A stretch of 11,001 bases of DNA, taken from NCBI GenBank assembly GCA_032250585.1, contig JAVVFH010000110.1, forward strand, positions 1 through 11,001, read 5' to 3'. Position numbers and translations under genes: made by a program. Below are positions 1-7,729 of this stretch, in pieces; the first letter of the stretch is position 1, and the number at the start of each line of letters is the position of its first letter. The notes below the pieces were generated by a model. The model saw nothing but the letters and a program-made list of their open reading frames with translations. It did no database searches and was not told the DNA's origin. The stretch comes from JAVVFH01 sp032250585 (GTDB taxonomy: Bacteria; Pseudomonadota; Gammaproteobacteria; Xanthomonadales; SZUA-36).

Positions 1-57
1 GTGGAGCCGTGCCCTAGACTTTCGGCGCCCCCCATTCCTCCAGCAACGTGAAGCAAT

Positions 58-86
58 CTGGCACTCTCTGGTTGATCTCCTATAAT
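58..86 (+). promoter_or_regulatory. Sigma70-like promoter for the DUF1353 / SH3-hydrolase pair
   Basis: A perfect -10 hexamer TATAAT lies at 81-86. CTGGCA at 58-63 matches the -35 consensus TTGACA at four of six positions, and the spacer is the optimal 17 nt. Transcription would start near 92-94, leaving a leader of about 20 nt before the ATG at 115. This is the clearest promoter in the window. Confidence 0.7.
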
Positions 87-100
87 CGTCGGTAAGGAGC

Positions 101-107
101 AAAGGAG
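101..107 (+). promoter_or_regulatory. Strong ribosome binding site fixing the DUF1353 start
   Basis: AAAGGAG lies 7 nt before the ATG at 115, near-ideal Shine-Dalgarno spacing. A second AAGGAG at 94-99 is too far away to be the main site. An ATG at 108-110 is out of frame and directly abuts the SD, so it is not the start. Confidence 0.75.
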
Positions 108-114
108 ATGCCCC

Positions 115-513
115 ATGAGTCGCTTCACGGAGACCCTGATCGTTACACCGTTGCCTGACGGCAGGACTTGGATAATTCTCTCGAACTTCGGTTATGCCGT
201 TGGTTCTGAAGACAGCAGCGATGTCATCGACGTGCCCATCGGCACCTATACCGACTTCGCCTCCATCCCCCGCGTTTTGTGGTCAATTCTTCCTCGATGG
301 GGCAAGTACGGCAATGCGGCAGTAATCCACGATTATTTGTACTGGGACCAGTCTCGGAGCCGGCGTGATGCCGATTTCATCCTTTTAGAGGGAATGGAGG
401 TTCTCAAAGTGAGTGCCTGGCAGAAGTTTGCTATCTTCTGGGCCGTTCGAGCCTTTGGGTGGTTAGCGTGGTCGAACAACGCGCGTAAGAAAGCTGCCGG
501 CGAACCGATTTAG
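115..513 (+). CDS. DUF1353 family protein (phage-associated, function unknown)
   Basis: This 132-residue protein shows the usual DUF1353 blocks: TDFASIPR at residues 46-53, AAVIHDYLY at 68-76, and a basic/acidic RRDAD stretch at 83-87 that begins the helix carrying LLEGM. A hydrophobic, Trp-rich helix follows at about 101-119 and could touch a membrane. Length and motif order fit a complete family member. DUF1353 genes are common in tailed-phage and prophage genomes, but the biochemical role is not established. The start is fixed by AAAGGAG 7 nt upstream and a good promoter at 58-86. The secreted SH3/hydrolase gene follows after 7 nt, so the two are probably co-transcribed. No other phage structural gene is visible, so this may be a prophage remnant or a small cargo cassette. 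Confidence 0.85.
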   Translation: MSRFTETLIVTPLPDGRTWIILSNFGYAVGSEDSSDVIDVPIGTYTDFASIPRVLWSILPRWGKYGNAAVIHDYLYWDQSRSRRDADFILLEGMEVLKVSAWQKFAIFWAVRAFGWLAWSNNARKKAAGEPI

Positions 514-520
514 TCACGTA

Positions 521-1147
521 ATGCGTGTACGACATTCAACCATCATTTTGCTGCTCGTCTTTTGGTTCCCCGTCTCCTCGGATGCCCAAATACCTTATGT
601 TGTGCGTCCGGATGTCGAGGACTGCGTCAGGGTGCGATCTGACTCGGATACCGATGCGACTGTTGTCGCTTGCCTTGAAGCAGGCGCGACGGTTTCTGTG
701 CTCGACTCACGCCCCTACTGGAGAGAAATCAACTATGGTATTTCGGATTCGGGGTGGATAGCTAAGCGGTTCATCATTCCGAGCCCAACACCCCCAGAAG
801 TGCCGGTCCCAGACCCTTTACCTGAGGACATGTGGCTAACCGTCCACTTCACCGACGTCGGTCAGGGCGATGCCATCTGGATCAACACACCCGACGACGG
901 CATTGATGGAAATGGGATATTCGAAGGCAAGAATATTGTTATCGACGGCGGACCGTATTCCTCCAGCGATGACAACCCGCTCAAACAGTACCTCAAAGCG
1001 GAAGCTCATCACATGGCGCTTATCGATGCGCTGATCGTGACTCATCCACATATCGACCATTACGCTGGCGCTGAGACGCTGACCCGGCATTTCGAGATTG
1101 ATAATTACTACGATCACGCCCAGTTTCTGCTGCAGCAGTGGGAGTGA
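521..1147 (+). pseudogene. Secreted SH3-like + metallo-beta-lactamase (ComEC-type) hydrolase, 3'-truncated
   Basis: The 208-residue product begins with a signal peptide (about 1-22, cleavage likely after SSDA). A bacterial SH3-like domain follows at about 33-86, beginning CVRVRSDSD and ending SGWIAKRF, then a Pro-rich linker. A metallo-beta-lactamase domain of the ComEC/Rec2 C-terminal type starts near 105, with DVGQGD at 112-117, IDGG just downstream and the metal-binding HPHIDH at 175-180. Family members need roughly 150-200 more residues carrying the remaining metal ligands. Here the frame ends 28 residues after HPHIDH, next to the palindrome CTGCTGCAGCAG (1127-1138). I infer a truncated, probably inactive hydrolase, though the SH3 part could still be exported. 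The ATG is 7 nt after the DUF1353 stop with no clear SD, suggesting translational coupling. If complete, it would act in the periplasm or outside the cell. Confidence 0.7.
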
Positions 1148-1431
1148 GGCGCCTGGCGGGTGGTTTATGGCGACCAGGGGTTGTTCGCGATGGGCGGGGT
1201 TTCAGCTTTTCGGCTTCGGCTTGCGTCCAGGAGCGGCCCTTCACCGCTTGAATAGAAACCACCCCGAAGGCCATCTTTTCACCCTGGATTAGTCTGGCTC
1301 TATCATCAATAGTCCGGATGAGAGCAATAACTCGTTGCTCATAACCTGGAGCCGGGGTACGGTGAGGACGTTTTGGGGCTGAATGACATTTTCAGTCGTA
1401 TTTGCATTCCTGCAATGTTCCCGACAGGCTG
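1148..1431. other. Convergent intergenic region with no recognisable gene
   Basis: This 284-nt stretch separates the truncated + strand hydrolase from the - strand TonB receptor. I find no remaining metallo-beta-lactamase motif in any frame and no protein I recognise; short open frames on both strands have unconvincing composition. It contains an imperfect hairpin at 1318-1342 (GAGCAA / TTGCTC, 7-nt loop) but no hairpin followed by a T-run that would be a convincing terminator for either convergent transcript. Confidence 0.5.
1322..1340. repeat. Small inverted repeat (hairpin)
   Basis: GAGCAA (1322-1327) pairs with TTGCTC (1335-1340) around a 7-nt loop. An alternative fold pairs ATGAG with CTCAT and CAA with TTG, leaving a 2-nt bulge. 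It could be a factor-dependent termination or RNA-processing structure between the convergent genes. No T-tract follows it on either strand, so an intrinsic terminator is not supported. Confidence 0.3.
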
Positions 1432-3330
1432 TCAGAAACGAAGCTCGGCGCCCAGCCTGGCGCGCGCGCCCGGCGCGGGAAAGCCCGGCGCGTCCTGGTA
1501 GTCGGTATCGAAGGCGTTGTCGATGGCGACCCACAGCGCCAATGAATCCGAATAACGAAAACGCGCCGTTGCATCGACGCTCACGTAGTCACCGTCGACG
1601 ACATCGCCGGTCGGGATCGAGGTAATCAGGCGCTCGCCGACGTAGCGCGCGGCCACATCCACCGACCAGGCCGCGGCGGGGCGCCAGGTGAGGTTGACGC
1701 CGCCGGTCTTTTCGGGCCGCCGCCGCAGCGGGTCGCCGGCGCTGGAGATGTCCGAGAGGGTGGCATCGGCGCCGAGCGACAGAGTTGGGCCCAACTCCAT
1801 CTGCACCCAGACGAACGCGCCCGTGATGTCGACTTCCCCGCGGTTGACGTTGATGAAGTTTTCAAAGTCGAAATCCACCAGGTCTTCGTACTCGCTGGCG
1901 AACAGAGACAGGCCCGCCTCGATGTCGTCGCCGAACAGCTGATCGTAACCCAGCTCGATGCTGGTCACTTTTTCCGGCGCCAGGTCCGGATTGCCGAACA
2001 GCGGATTGCCCAGCGCAAAGAAGCTCGGCAGCTTGAAACCATCCGCCAGGCGCGCCCACAACCGGCCGTTTTGGCGGTCGAAAGACTTAGCCAGACCGAG
2101 CTTGCCGGATGTTCGCGAGGCATCGTCACTGTGATCCAGCCGCAGCGCCAGCATGGTTTCAAATCCCGCGACCCATTCGGTGTCCACTTCCACGAAAGCC
2201 GAGGCCGTGGTTCGTTCGAGGCGGTAGGCATTGGGCAGCACCGCGAAACCCATATCCACCATGCCGTCGTCGCGGCCCTGCTCGTCGACGAGGTCGAAGC
2301 CGAACGCCAGGCGCGAGCGCTCGCTGGCCGTCAACCGATTGATCCACAACAGCTGTCCGCGCCGGTACTCGCTGTCGCTGGTGAACGCCGGCTGCGCGGC
2401 CAGCAGCCCGGGCGGAACCGCGGGAGTTCCGGTGTCGTCGTCGAGCTCGACCCAGCTCACGACGAGTTCCGCTTGCCACTTGGGCGTCAGGGTCCATTCG
2501 GTCATGGCGGACAGGCTCAATTCCTCGCCCTCGCCGATTTCGAGCTCGGGAAGGACGGCGAGTTGTGGACCGCCGCTCACTTCCGGAAAGCTCCTGCGGC
2601 TGCGGTCGACCCGTCGGAGATCGAAATGCCAGTGGTCGCCCGTGCTGCGCCGGCCGGCCAGGCGCGCCGACAGGTTCGTCAATTCCAGTTCCGAGCCTGC
2701 AACGGCCTCCCCGCCGTCGACCCCGGAAGCACGCAGCCCCAGAACGACCGCATCACCGAGGCCGAACGCGGCCGCGGCGCCGGCCCGCCAATCACTTTCG
2801 GTGCCGGCTTCCAGGTAAGCACTTTGGCGACCCGCTTCGGGCCAGGCCGTCTCGATCCGGATGACACCGGCCATTGCGTCGGAACCGTAGATCGCCGACA
2901 TCGCGCCCATGGCGATATCCACGCGCTCGACGTCGTTTATGGCGAGCCCGGAAAAGTCGAAGGAGCCGCCGCGCGTATTCGCCGGATTGGTCAGGCGCAC
3001 GCCGTCGACGAACACGGCGGTGAAATTGGATTCGGCGCCGCGCAAGAACACTTCGGAGACCCCGCCGGGACCACCGGGACGGTAAACCGACACGCCGGGC
3101 AACCTTTGCAGCAGCTGTTCCGGTTCGGCCGGCATGATCACTTCGAGGCGTTCACGGTCCGCCGAGATCTGCGTTTCGGTCGGGAAGGATCCGTCTTCGA
3201 GATAACTGCCCAGGACGACGACTTCCTCGATTTCCCCGCCGGCCAGGACCGCGATCGGCACGCATAGGAAAACCGCGGCGAGCAGCCCCGGCAGGAAACC
3301 GGCGAACGACATGACCTGCAAGTTCCTCAA
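1432..3330 (-). CDS. TonB-dependent outer-membrane receptor (BtuB/Cir-like)
   Basis: This is a 632-residue outer-membrane active transporter that would import a scarce ligand using TonB-ExbBD energy. The signal peptide ends near VLA/GG, followed by a TonB-box-like EEVVVLG. The plug domain (about 50-160) has the typical LLQRLPGVSV, FLRGAESNF, VFVDGVRL and IYGSDAMAGVI blocks. A beta-barrel of about 470 residues ends in GARARLGAELRF, with the terminal Phe needed for outer-membrane insertion. The plug most resembles vitamin B12/siderophore receptors, but the ligand is unknown. The TTG at 3330 overlaps the upstream stop as TTGA and gives an Arg in the signal n-region, so I prefer it. An ATG at 3312 (626 residues) has GAGGA 11 nt upstream but yields an uncharged n-region. 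Last gene of the probable nitrilase operon. Confidence 0.9.
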   Translation of the reverse strand: MRNLQVMSFAGFLPGLLAAVFLCVPIAVLAGGEIEEVVVLGSYLEDGSFPTETQISADRERLEVIMPAEPEQLLQRLPGVSVYRPGGPGGVSEVFLRGAESNFTAVFVDGVRLTNPANTRGGSFDFSGLAINDVERVDIAMGAMSAIYGSDAMAGVIRIETAWPEAGRQSAYLEAGTESDWRAGAAAAFGLGDAVVLGLRASGVDGGEAVAGSELELTNLSARLAGRRSTGDHWHFDLRRVDRSRRSFPEVSGGPQLAVLPELEIGEGEELSLSAMTEWTLTPKWQAELVVSWVELDDDTGTPAVPPGLLAAQPAFTSDSEYRRGQLLWINRLTASERSRLAFGFDLVDEQGRDDGMVDMGFAVLPNAYRLERTTASAFVEVDTEWVAGFETMLALRLDHSDDASRTSGKLGLAKSFDRQNGRLWARLADGFKLPSFFALGNPLFGNPDLAPEKVTSIELGYDQLFGDDIEAGLSLFASEYEDLVDFDFENFINVNRGEVDITGAFVWVQMELGPTLSLGADATLSDISSAGDPLRRRPEKTGGVNLTWRPAAAWSVDVAARYVGERLITSIPTGDVVDGDYVSVDATARFRYSDSLALWVAIDNAFDTDYQDAPGFPAPGARARLGAELRF

Positions 3331-5123
3331 TGCCGGTTGATCAGGAACAGGACACTTTCCGCATTGCCGCCGCGATCCTTCATGACCGGGTGCTCGCTCC
3401 GCCAGTCGGCCGGCACCAGCTCGGGGAAATCACCCAGGCCGAGGATAATGTCGGTTTTGCCATCGGCATTGACGTCCGCCGCCTCGATGGAAGCCCAGAC
3501 GCCAAAATACTCGCTGGCGAAGGAGAAGGGCTCGAAATGGAAGTCGCCCCTATTTTCCAGGTACACGAAGGTTTCGGGCTCATCGGCGTTCCATTGCGGA
3601 AACAGCGCGATCGCGGCGATGTCCAGGTCGCCGTCGTCATCAAAATCACGCACCACGCCGCGGATGCCACCGTGCATCGGGTAATGGAATTCCTTGGTGA
3701 ACTTGAGCCCGCCGTGGTTTTTGAAGACCCGCACGGAATGCTGCGGGCGAGGTGCGGGCACGATATTGGCGACGTGATTTCCCGCCACGTTGTCGCCGTT
3801 GATCACGACAATGTCGAGATGGCCGTCGCCGTCGAAATCGCCCACTTCCACGCTGTTGCCCCCGAACGGCGGGGTGTTTTCCTCGATCAGGTGCCGCGTG
3901 AAGGTTTCATCGCCGTTGTTGATGAACACCATCAGTTCCTGCCGGCCCTGCGCGGCCAGTGCGACGATGTCCGGCAGGCCGTCGTTGTTGATGTCGCCAA
4001 CGGCGTTGCTGATCAGGCCGGACTGCTTGCTGACGAAGGTTTCGCGCAAGGCGCCCGGCAGCACGCCCGGCGGAATCTCGGCCGGTGCGTCCTGCCAAAG
4101 CTGCTCATATTCCGGCGTTTGCCAGAAAATCGTCAACTCGGCCTGGGCATCACCGAAAATGCCGTCGCCGAAGGCGTTGGCGACGATGTCATCGAGGCCG
4201 TCGCCATTCATATCGAAGAGGTTGTACTTGACGAAGCGTTGTTTGCCGTTGACCAGCATGCGCGCTTTCGGCGTATCGCCCTCGAACGCCCAGTCAGTCA
4301 GGGCCGCCAGTCCGACCGGGCTCAGCGGAAAGCGCCCATGCGTCATCACGCGCACGCCGGTTTCCGTCAGGGTCATGTGGATTGGATCGGTTTCGAGCGT
4401 CGTATAGCCGATCCGCTTGCCGCTGTCCAGATCGATCACGACAATGTCATCCCACTTGTCGAAGCCTTCCCGGCGACCGCCGCCGCCGACCCAGTCGTCG
4501 ATGACCGAGCGCCCCACATACAGGCGGCGCCGCTGCTCATCCACCAGGGTCGCCAGCACCAGTGCGTTGGGCTCGATTTCAATGTCCGGAAACACGGGCT
4601 CGAAACCCGGTGCCAGCGGCTGCTTCGGCCGCTTGATCTCCATGTCCACCCAGGAACGTGAGTTTTCAAGGTAGTAGGCCCTGATCCTGCGGAATTCTTC
4701 CGCGGTCATTTCCGGTTCGTCGGGGATGTACGGTTTGAACGGGTACAGGTCGCGCATGTAGCCTTCGCTGTCACTGAGAATATAGCGCTTGGTGTAATCC
4801 TCGACCGGCTCCCACTCGGGCGGCACCGGTGAGACCGTCATATCTTCGAATTCATCGCCCTTCATGCCGACGTAATTGCCCATGTAATGCAAGGCGTAAG
4901 ACCAGTATTCGCGGGACAGGTCCTTGGGGTCGGCGACCAGGTGACAGCGTGTGCAGTGTCGATCGAGGAGTTCCTGCGCGCTCAATTCCTTCGTTTGCGC
5001 AACCGGGCCCGGGCCCGGCTCCGGTGCCGTTTCACTCTGCGGTCCACAGCCGGCGGCGAGCGCCAGCAGGCCCGCTGCGGCAAGGCGCGAAAGCAGCTTC
5101 ATTCCGAATCGATAAACTGTCAT
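3327..5123 (-). CDS. Lipoprotein with single c-type heme motif and FG-GAP/VCBS repeats
   Basis: The 598-residue product starts at ATG 5123, which has GGGAG (5132-5136) 8 nt upstream. A lipoprotein signal ends in the lipobox LAAGC (Cys26). A Pro/Glu-rich linker leads to one heme-binding CTRCH at about residues 56-60, followed by Met residues (HYMGNYVGM) that could give the sixth iron ligand. A middle region of beta-strand character follows. Five calcium-binding-type repeats of form DxNxDGxxDI lie at about residues 304-313, 377-386, 429-438, 493-502 and 550-559, typical of an FG-GAP/VCBS beta-propeller. Such proteins are extracytoplasmic, and many are of unknown function. The gene follows the hydrolase after 22 nt and its stop overlaps the TonB-receptor start, so a shared envelope role is likely. 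Electron transfer to or from a substrate bound on the propeller is inference. Confidence 0.85.
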   Translation of the reverse strand: MTVYRFGMKLLSRLAAAGLLALAAGCGPQSETAPEPGPGPVAQTKELSAQELLDRHCTRCHLVADPKDLSREYWSYALHYMGNYVGMKGDEFEDMTVSPVPPEWEPVEDYTKRYILSDSEGYMRDLYPFKPYIPDEPEMTAEEFRRIRAYYLENSRSWVDMEIKRPKQPLAPGFEPVFPDIEIEPNALVLATLVDEQRRRLYVGRSVIDDWVGGGGRREGFDKWDDIVVIDLDSGKRIGYTTLETDPIHMTLTETGVRVMTHGRFPLSPVGLAALTDWAFEGDTPKARMLVNGKQRFVKYNLFDMNGDGLDDIVANAFGDGIFGDAQAELTIFWQTPEYEQLWQDAPAEIPPGVLPGALRETFVSKQSGLISNAVGDINNDGLPDIVALAAQGRQELMVFINNGDETFTRHLIEENTPPFGGNSVEVGDFDGDGHLDIVVINGDNVAGNHVANIVPAPRPQHSVRVFKNHGGLKFTKEFHYPMHGGIRGVVRDFDDDGDLDIAAIALFPQWNADEPETFVYLENRGDFHFEPFSFASEYFGVWASIEAADVNADGKTDIILGLGDFPELVPADWRSEHPVMKDRGGNAESVLFLINRH

Positions 5124-5131
5124 TGCATAAA

Positions 5132-5136
5132 CTCCC
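5132..5136 (-). promoter_or_regulatory. Ribosome binding site deciding the heme lipoprotein start
   Basis: Read on the minus strand, GGGAG sits 8 nt before ATG 5123. This selects the start that gives a proper lipoprotein signal. The frame stays open upstream to 5195, but that extension overlaps the hydrolase gene and would bury the signal peptide. Confidence 0.65.
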
Positions 5137-5145
5137 AAATCGTGG

Positions 5146-6348
5146 TCAATCCCAACGGCTCCACATTTTCTTGACTTCCCGCCACTGCTCGGCATCCATG
5201 CCCTGATCGCCTTCGGGCATCAGTTTCGCACCGGGGTGCTGAACCTGCGGCCGCGTCCAGGTGCCCCGCTCATACAGGGACTCGATATTGCGTCGATAGA
5301 CCTTGTCGACCTCGTCGTGGTGGAGCGGCTCCTGGTTCAGCCACAGATTTTTCGGATGAATGGGACGTGAATACATTTCCTGAAACAATTCGGTACGCAA
5401 GTCTTTCAGCCAGTTGCTGTTGAGATTCATCGCCCGGTACTGGCGCAGCGCCTCGATGTCGATAATAGCCGACACGACAGTGTTGTTGCCCGAGACGGAA
5501 TGGCTCAATATTTCGCCGCGGTAACCAACGATGTGACTGTTGCCGCCGGAAATGTCGACCGGATGCTTCGAGGCCGCCGACAGATACACTGGGCCGATGT
5601 TGGGGCACAGCATATACAGGCTGTTGAATTCGGCGTGCCCGCGGTTTTGCACCATCCAGCTGCCGCCGGGTGTGCCGCCGAAATTGGTCATCGGCACAGC
5701 CTCCGAAGGGCGATAGACCACTTCCGCGCCGTTGAAGGCCAGTGCGCGCACCGCTTCGGGGTACTCGCCGTCGGAACAGCAGATGGTGCCGATGTTGCCT
5801 ATATCGCCGGTCTTCAATACCGGGTAGAAGGCCTCGATGCCGCTTCCGAAAAGCTCCACCCAACGGTCATAGACATCGTGCGGCGTGCAGGAGTGTTCGC
5901 GGCACCACAGGTGGTTTTTGGCCGCTTTATGCACTACCTCGCCGTCCGGGCCGATCACGAACAGCGTATTGAAGTAACGATCGTCGATCACTTCGGGCCA
6001 GCGCGCCTTGCACTGCACAGCAATGTAGGTTTCATACAACCGCGCCAGGCGGCTCAGAACCTCGGTCTCCTCGCCGGGCACATCGATGAACAGTTCGTTG
6101 GCGGAAAGCTTGTGCGGCAGGTCGAAGATCTCGTCGGTAAAGCCGGTCAGCGCTCCTTCGGCCAGCGCGATCAACTTGACCGGCATGTTGATGCCCACCA
6201 TCGAGACCGCGGCATGGATGGTGTCCTCGATGATTTCGAGGTTGTGTTTGATATGCCGCCTTTCCGCAATGCCGTAGGCAACGGTGGACAGACCCAGGGC
6301 CATGTAAGGCGCAATCGGGCCGGAAGATTTTGGGGCAGAGCCGTTCAT
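5146..6348 (-). CDS. Nitrilase-superfamily carbon-nitrogen hydrolase
   Basis: A 400-residue cytoplasmic C-N hydrolase. The Glu-Lys-Cys triad is visible: Glu64 in LIALAEGALTGF, Lys144 in KAAKNHLW and Cys191 in GTICCSDGEYPE. Aligning with the family signature C-x-D-x-x-(F/Y)-P-E makes the second Cys of the pair the nucleophile. The superfamily hydrolyses nitriles, amides or carbamoyl compounds through a thioester; which one applies here cannot be decided. It is longer than typical members (about 260-350 residues), with an extended region between Lys and Cys and a C-terminal tail of about 90 residues beginning near RTELFQEMYSRPI. ATG 6348 is chosen because AGAGAAAG lies just upstream; a TTG at 6363 would add five residues. 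The heme lipoprotein follows after 22 nt. The MFS gene ends 116 nt upstream, so a separate promoter is possible, although none is clear. Confidence 0.88.
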   Translation of the reverse strand: MNGSAPKSSGPIAPYMALGLSTVAYGIAERRHIKHNLEIIEDTIHAAVSMVGINMPVKLIALAEGALTGFTDEIFDLPHKLSANELFIDVPGEETEVLSRLARLYETYIAVQCKARWPEVIDDRYFNTLFVIGPDGEVVHKAAKNHLWCREHSCTPHDVYDRWVELFGSGIEAFYPVLKTGDIGNIGTICCSDGEYPEAVRALAFNGAEVVYRPSEAVPMTNFGGTPGGSWMVQNRGHAEFNSLYMLCPNIGPVYLSAASKHPVDISGGNSHIVGYRGEILSHSVSGNNTVVSAIIDIEALRQYRAMNLNSNWLKDLRTELFQEMYSRPIHPKNLWLNQEPLHHDEVDKVYRRNIESLYERGTWTRPQVQHPGAKLMPEGDQGMDAEQWREVKKMWSRWD

Positions 6349-6464
6349 AGCTTTCTCTCGCAATTCGGGAACCCGGACACGTTATCAGGATAAAAGCCGT
6401 TTTTGCAGCTAACCATCGACCATTGGGATGAGCCGGCCGACATCGTTTGCACTTTCGGACTGTT

Positions 6465-7640
6465 TCAGGGTGCTGCCGGGGCTTCCTGGTCCACGACCGC
6501 GGGGCGGGCGTGCCGGGTCCGAAAGATAATGAAAAAGAACATCAGGATGCTGACCAGCAGTAACAGCCCCGCCATCTGATTGATCCGGCTGTAATTGCCC
6601 TGATCGATCAGTGAGGCCGCGATGCCCGGGCCGACGGCCGCGCCCAGGCCCTGAAACCCCGTGATCAGCACCAGGAAATTGCCTTTGAGATCAATTTTGG
6701 CGATCACCCCGAGCTGATAGGAATTGGCCACCACGAACAGGCCCTGAAACAGGCTCGCGCCGAGATAGAAGGCCAACGGAGTGAACTGCCCGACCAGCAG
6801 CCAGAGCACCAGCATCTGACCCGCCAAAGCCAGGGCCAGCGGCACGGTTCGCCCGAAGCGGTTGCTGGCGACGGCCGCCGCGCCCGCACCCACGATGGCG
6901 GCGAACTGCGACAATCCCAGCGCCACGCCGATGGTCTCGATCGACAGGCCGGCGGCCTGGCCGATGCGCTCGATATACGCCCAGAAGCCGAAAATATGGG
7001 AGAAAAACAGGAAACTGGCGATCAGCCCGATCCAGATCAGGCCGCGGTGCGGATTGGTGGCGTCACCGCCGACCTGGACCCGCTGTGCCCCGGCTACGGG
7101 ATAACGCGGCAGCGCCAGCAGCATCAGCAGCGCAGCTGCGGCCAGCATGTAAAAAAGCCCGCTGACCGTCCAGTGCGCCAGGATGTACGCCGCCCCGGCG
7201 AACGCGAAGAACATCATCGCGCCCTGCACGACCTGGGCGATGCCAAAAGCCCGGTCCGGGTGCTTGTTGTCGCCCAGGGCCGCGACCGTCAATGCGAAAA
7301 TCGACCCGCCGCTGAAGCCCGCCAGAAAGCGCACCACCAGCAACGGCCAGAATTCATCCAGGTTGGCGCTGAGGACATTCAGCAATGCCGTTGCGATGCA
7401 GCCGATCGCCAGCATCTTCGTCCATGACAGCTTGCGCACCCAAAGTGCGGCGACCAGGGACGCGATGACCAGCCCCATGCCCTCCAGCGAGGCGATATAG
7501 CCCGCCTGCTGCTCGGTAAAACCAAAATCGTCGATCACGCCGCCGACCAGCATGGGCATCAGAATGATCGCCGCCGGGCCCAGCGGGTAGACCGCGGAGA
7601 TCAGAAAGGTCGTGGACAGCTTGTGATCGAACGTTCTTAT
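6465..7640 (-). CDS. Major facilitator superfamily (MFS) transporter, start codon atypical
   Basis: This is an inner-membrane secondary transporter with 12 predicted helices. The first ATG is at 7559 (364 residues), but that start removes TM1. The same frame stays open upstream to a stop at 7656-7658 and encodes LSTTFLISAVYPLGPAAII joined to MPMLVGG, an ordinary first MFS helix. No ATG, GTG or TTG occurs in that extension. An ATA at 7640 sits 6 nt after GGGAAG (7647-7652) and would give a normal 391-residue MFS beginning (M)RTFDHKLS. I infer an ATG-to-ATA change, a rare non-AUG start, or a base-call error. A frameshift from an upstream GTG (7674) is less likely. The SDR gene ends 148 nt upstream and the nitrilase starts 116 nt downstream; substrate transport for those enzymes is plausible. 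Substrate unknown. Confidence 0.83.
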   Translation of the reverse strand: MRTFDHKLSTTFLISAVYPLGPAAIILMPMLVGGVIDDFGFTEQQAGYIASLEGMGLVIASLVAALWVRKLSWTKMLAIGCIATALLNVLSANLDEFWPLLVVRFLAGFSGGSIFALTVAALGDNKHPDRAFGIAQVVQGAMMFFAFAGAAYILAHWTVSGLFYMLAAAALLMLLALPRYPVAGAQRVQVGGDATNPHRGLIWIGLIASFLFFSHIFGFWAYIERIGQAAGLSIETIGVALGLSQFAAIVGAGAAAVASNRFGRTVPLALALAGQMLVLWLLVGQFTPLAFYLGASLFQGLFVVANSYQLGVIAKIDLKGNFLVLITGFQGLGAAVGPGIAASLIDQGNYSRINQMAGLLLLVSILMFFFIIFRTRHARPAVVDQEAPAAP

Positions 7641-7646
7641 GTTTTG

Positions 7647-7652
7647 CTTCCC
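7647..7652 (-). promoter_or_regulatory. Shine-Dalgarno-like site in front of the atypical MFS start
   Basis: On the minus strand GGGAAG is followed by six bases (CAAAAC) and then ATA at 7640-7638. This is the spacing expected for a start codon, and it is the main reason to place translation initiation at the ATA and not at ATG 7559. Confidence 0.4.
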
Positions 7653-7729
7653 GGCTCAGAGATGAAATAGCCACCGGCAGTGGCCAAATCAGCGATGTAA
7701 GTGCCCCGTCAGTTTAGGGTGTCGCGCAG

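Noticed and set aside
1148..1431. Integron attC site or insertion-sequence end
   Set aside because: The hairpin at 1318-1342 lacks the conserved core sites (RYYYAAC / GTTRRRY). I found no terminal inverted repeats with target duplication and no transposase motif.
2071..3267. Long plus-strand open frame (398 codons) opposite the TonB receptor
   Set aside because: It lies antisense to a receptor with clear plug and barrel motifs. Its translation is rich in His/Arg/Gly without domains, as expected for the antisense of GC-rich coding DNA.
3330..4661. Plus-strand open frame (443 codons) opposite the heme/FG-GAP gene
   Set aside because: It is a shadow of the FG-GAP repeats: the recurring antisense of GAC/GAT codons creates Val/Ile/Asp-rich text with no family match I recognise.
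5500..6393. Plus-strand open frame (297 codons) opposite the nitrilase
   Set aside because: The minus strand encodes an intact Glu-Lys-Cys hydrolase; the plus-strand frame has no start signals or motifs.
7354..7674. Minus-strand 106-codon frame starting at GTG 7674, as the true N-terminus of the MFS gene by frameshift
   Set aside because: Its first residues do not form a membrane helix and it has no SD. The TM1 sequence is already in frame with the rest of the transporter, so no frameshift is needed.
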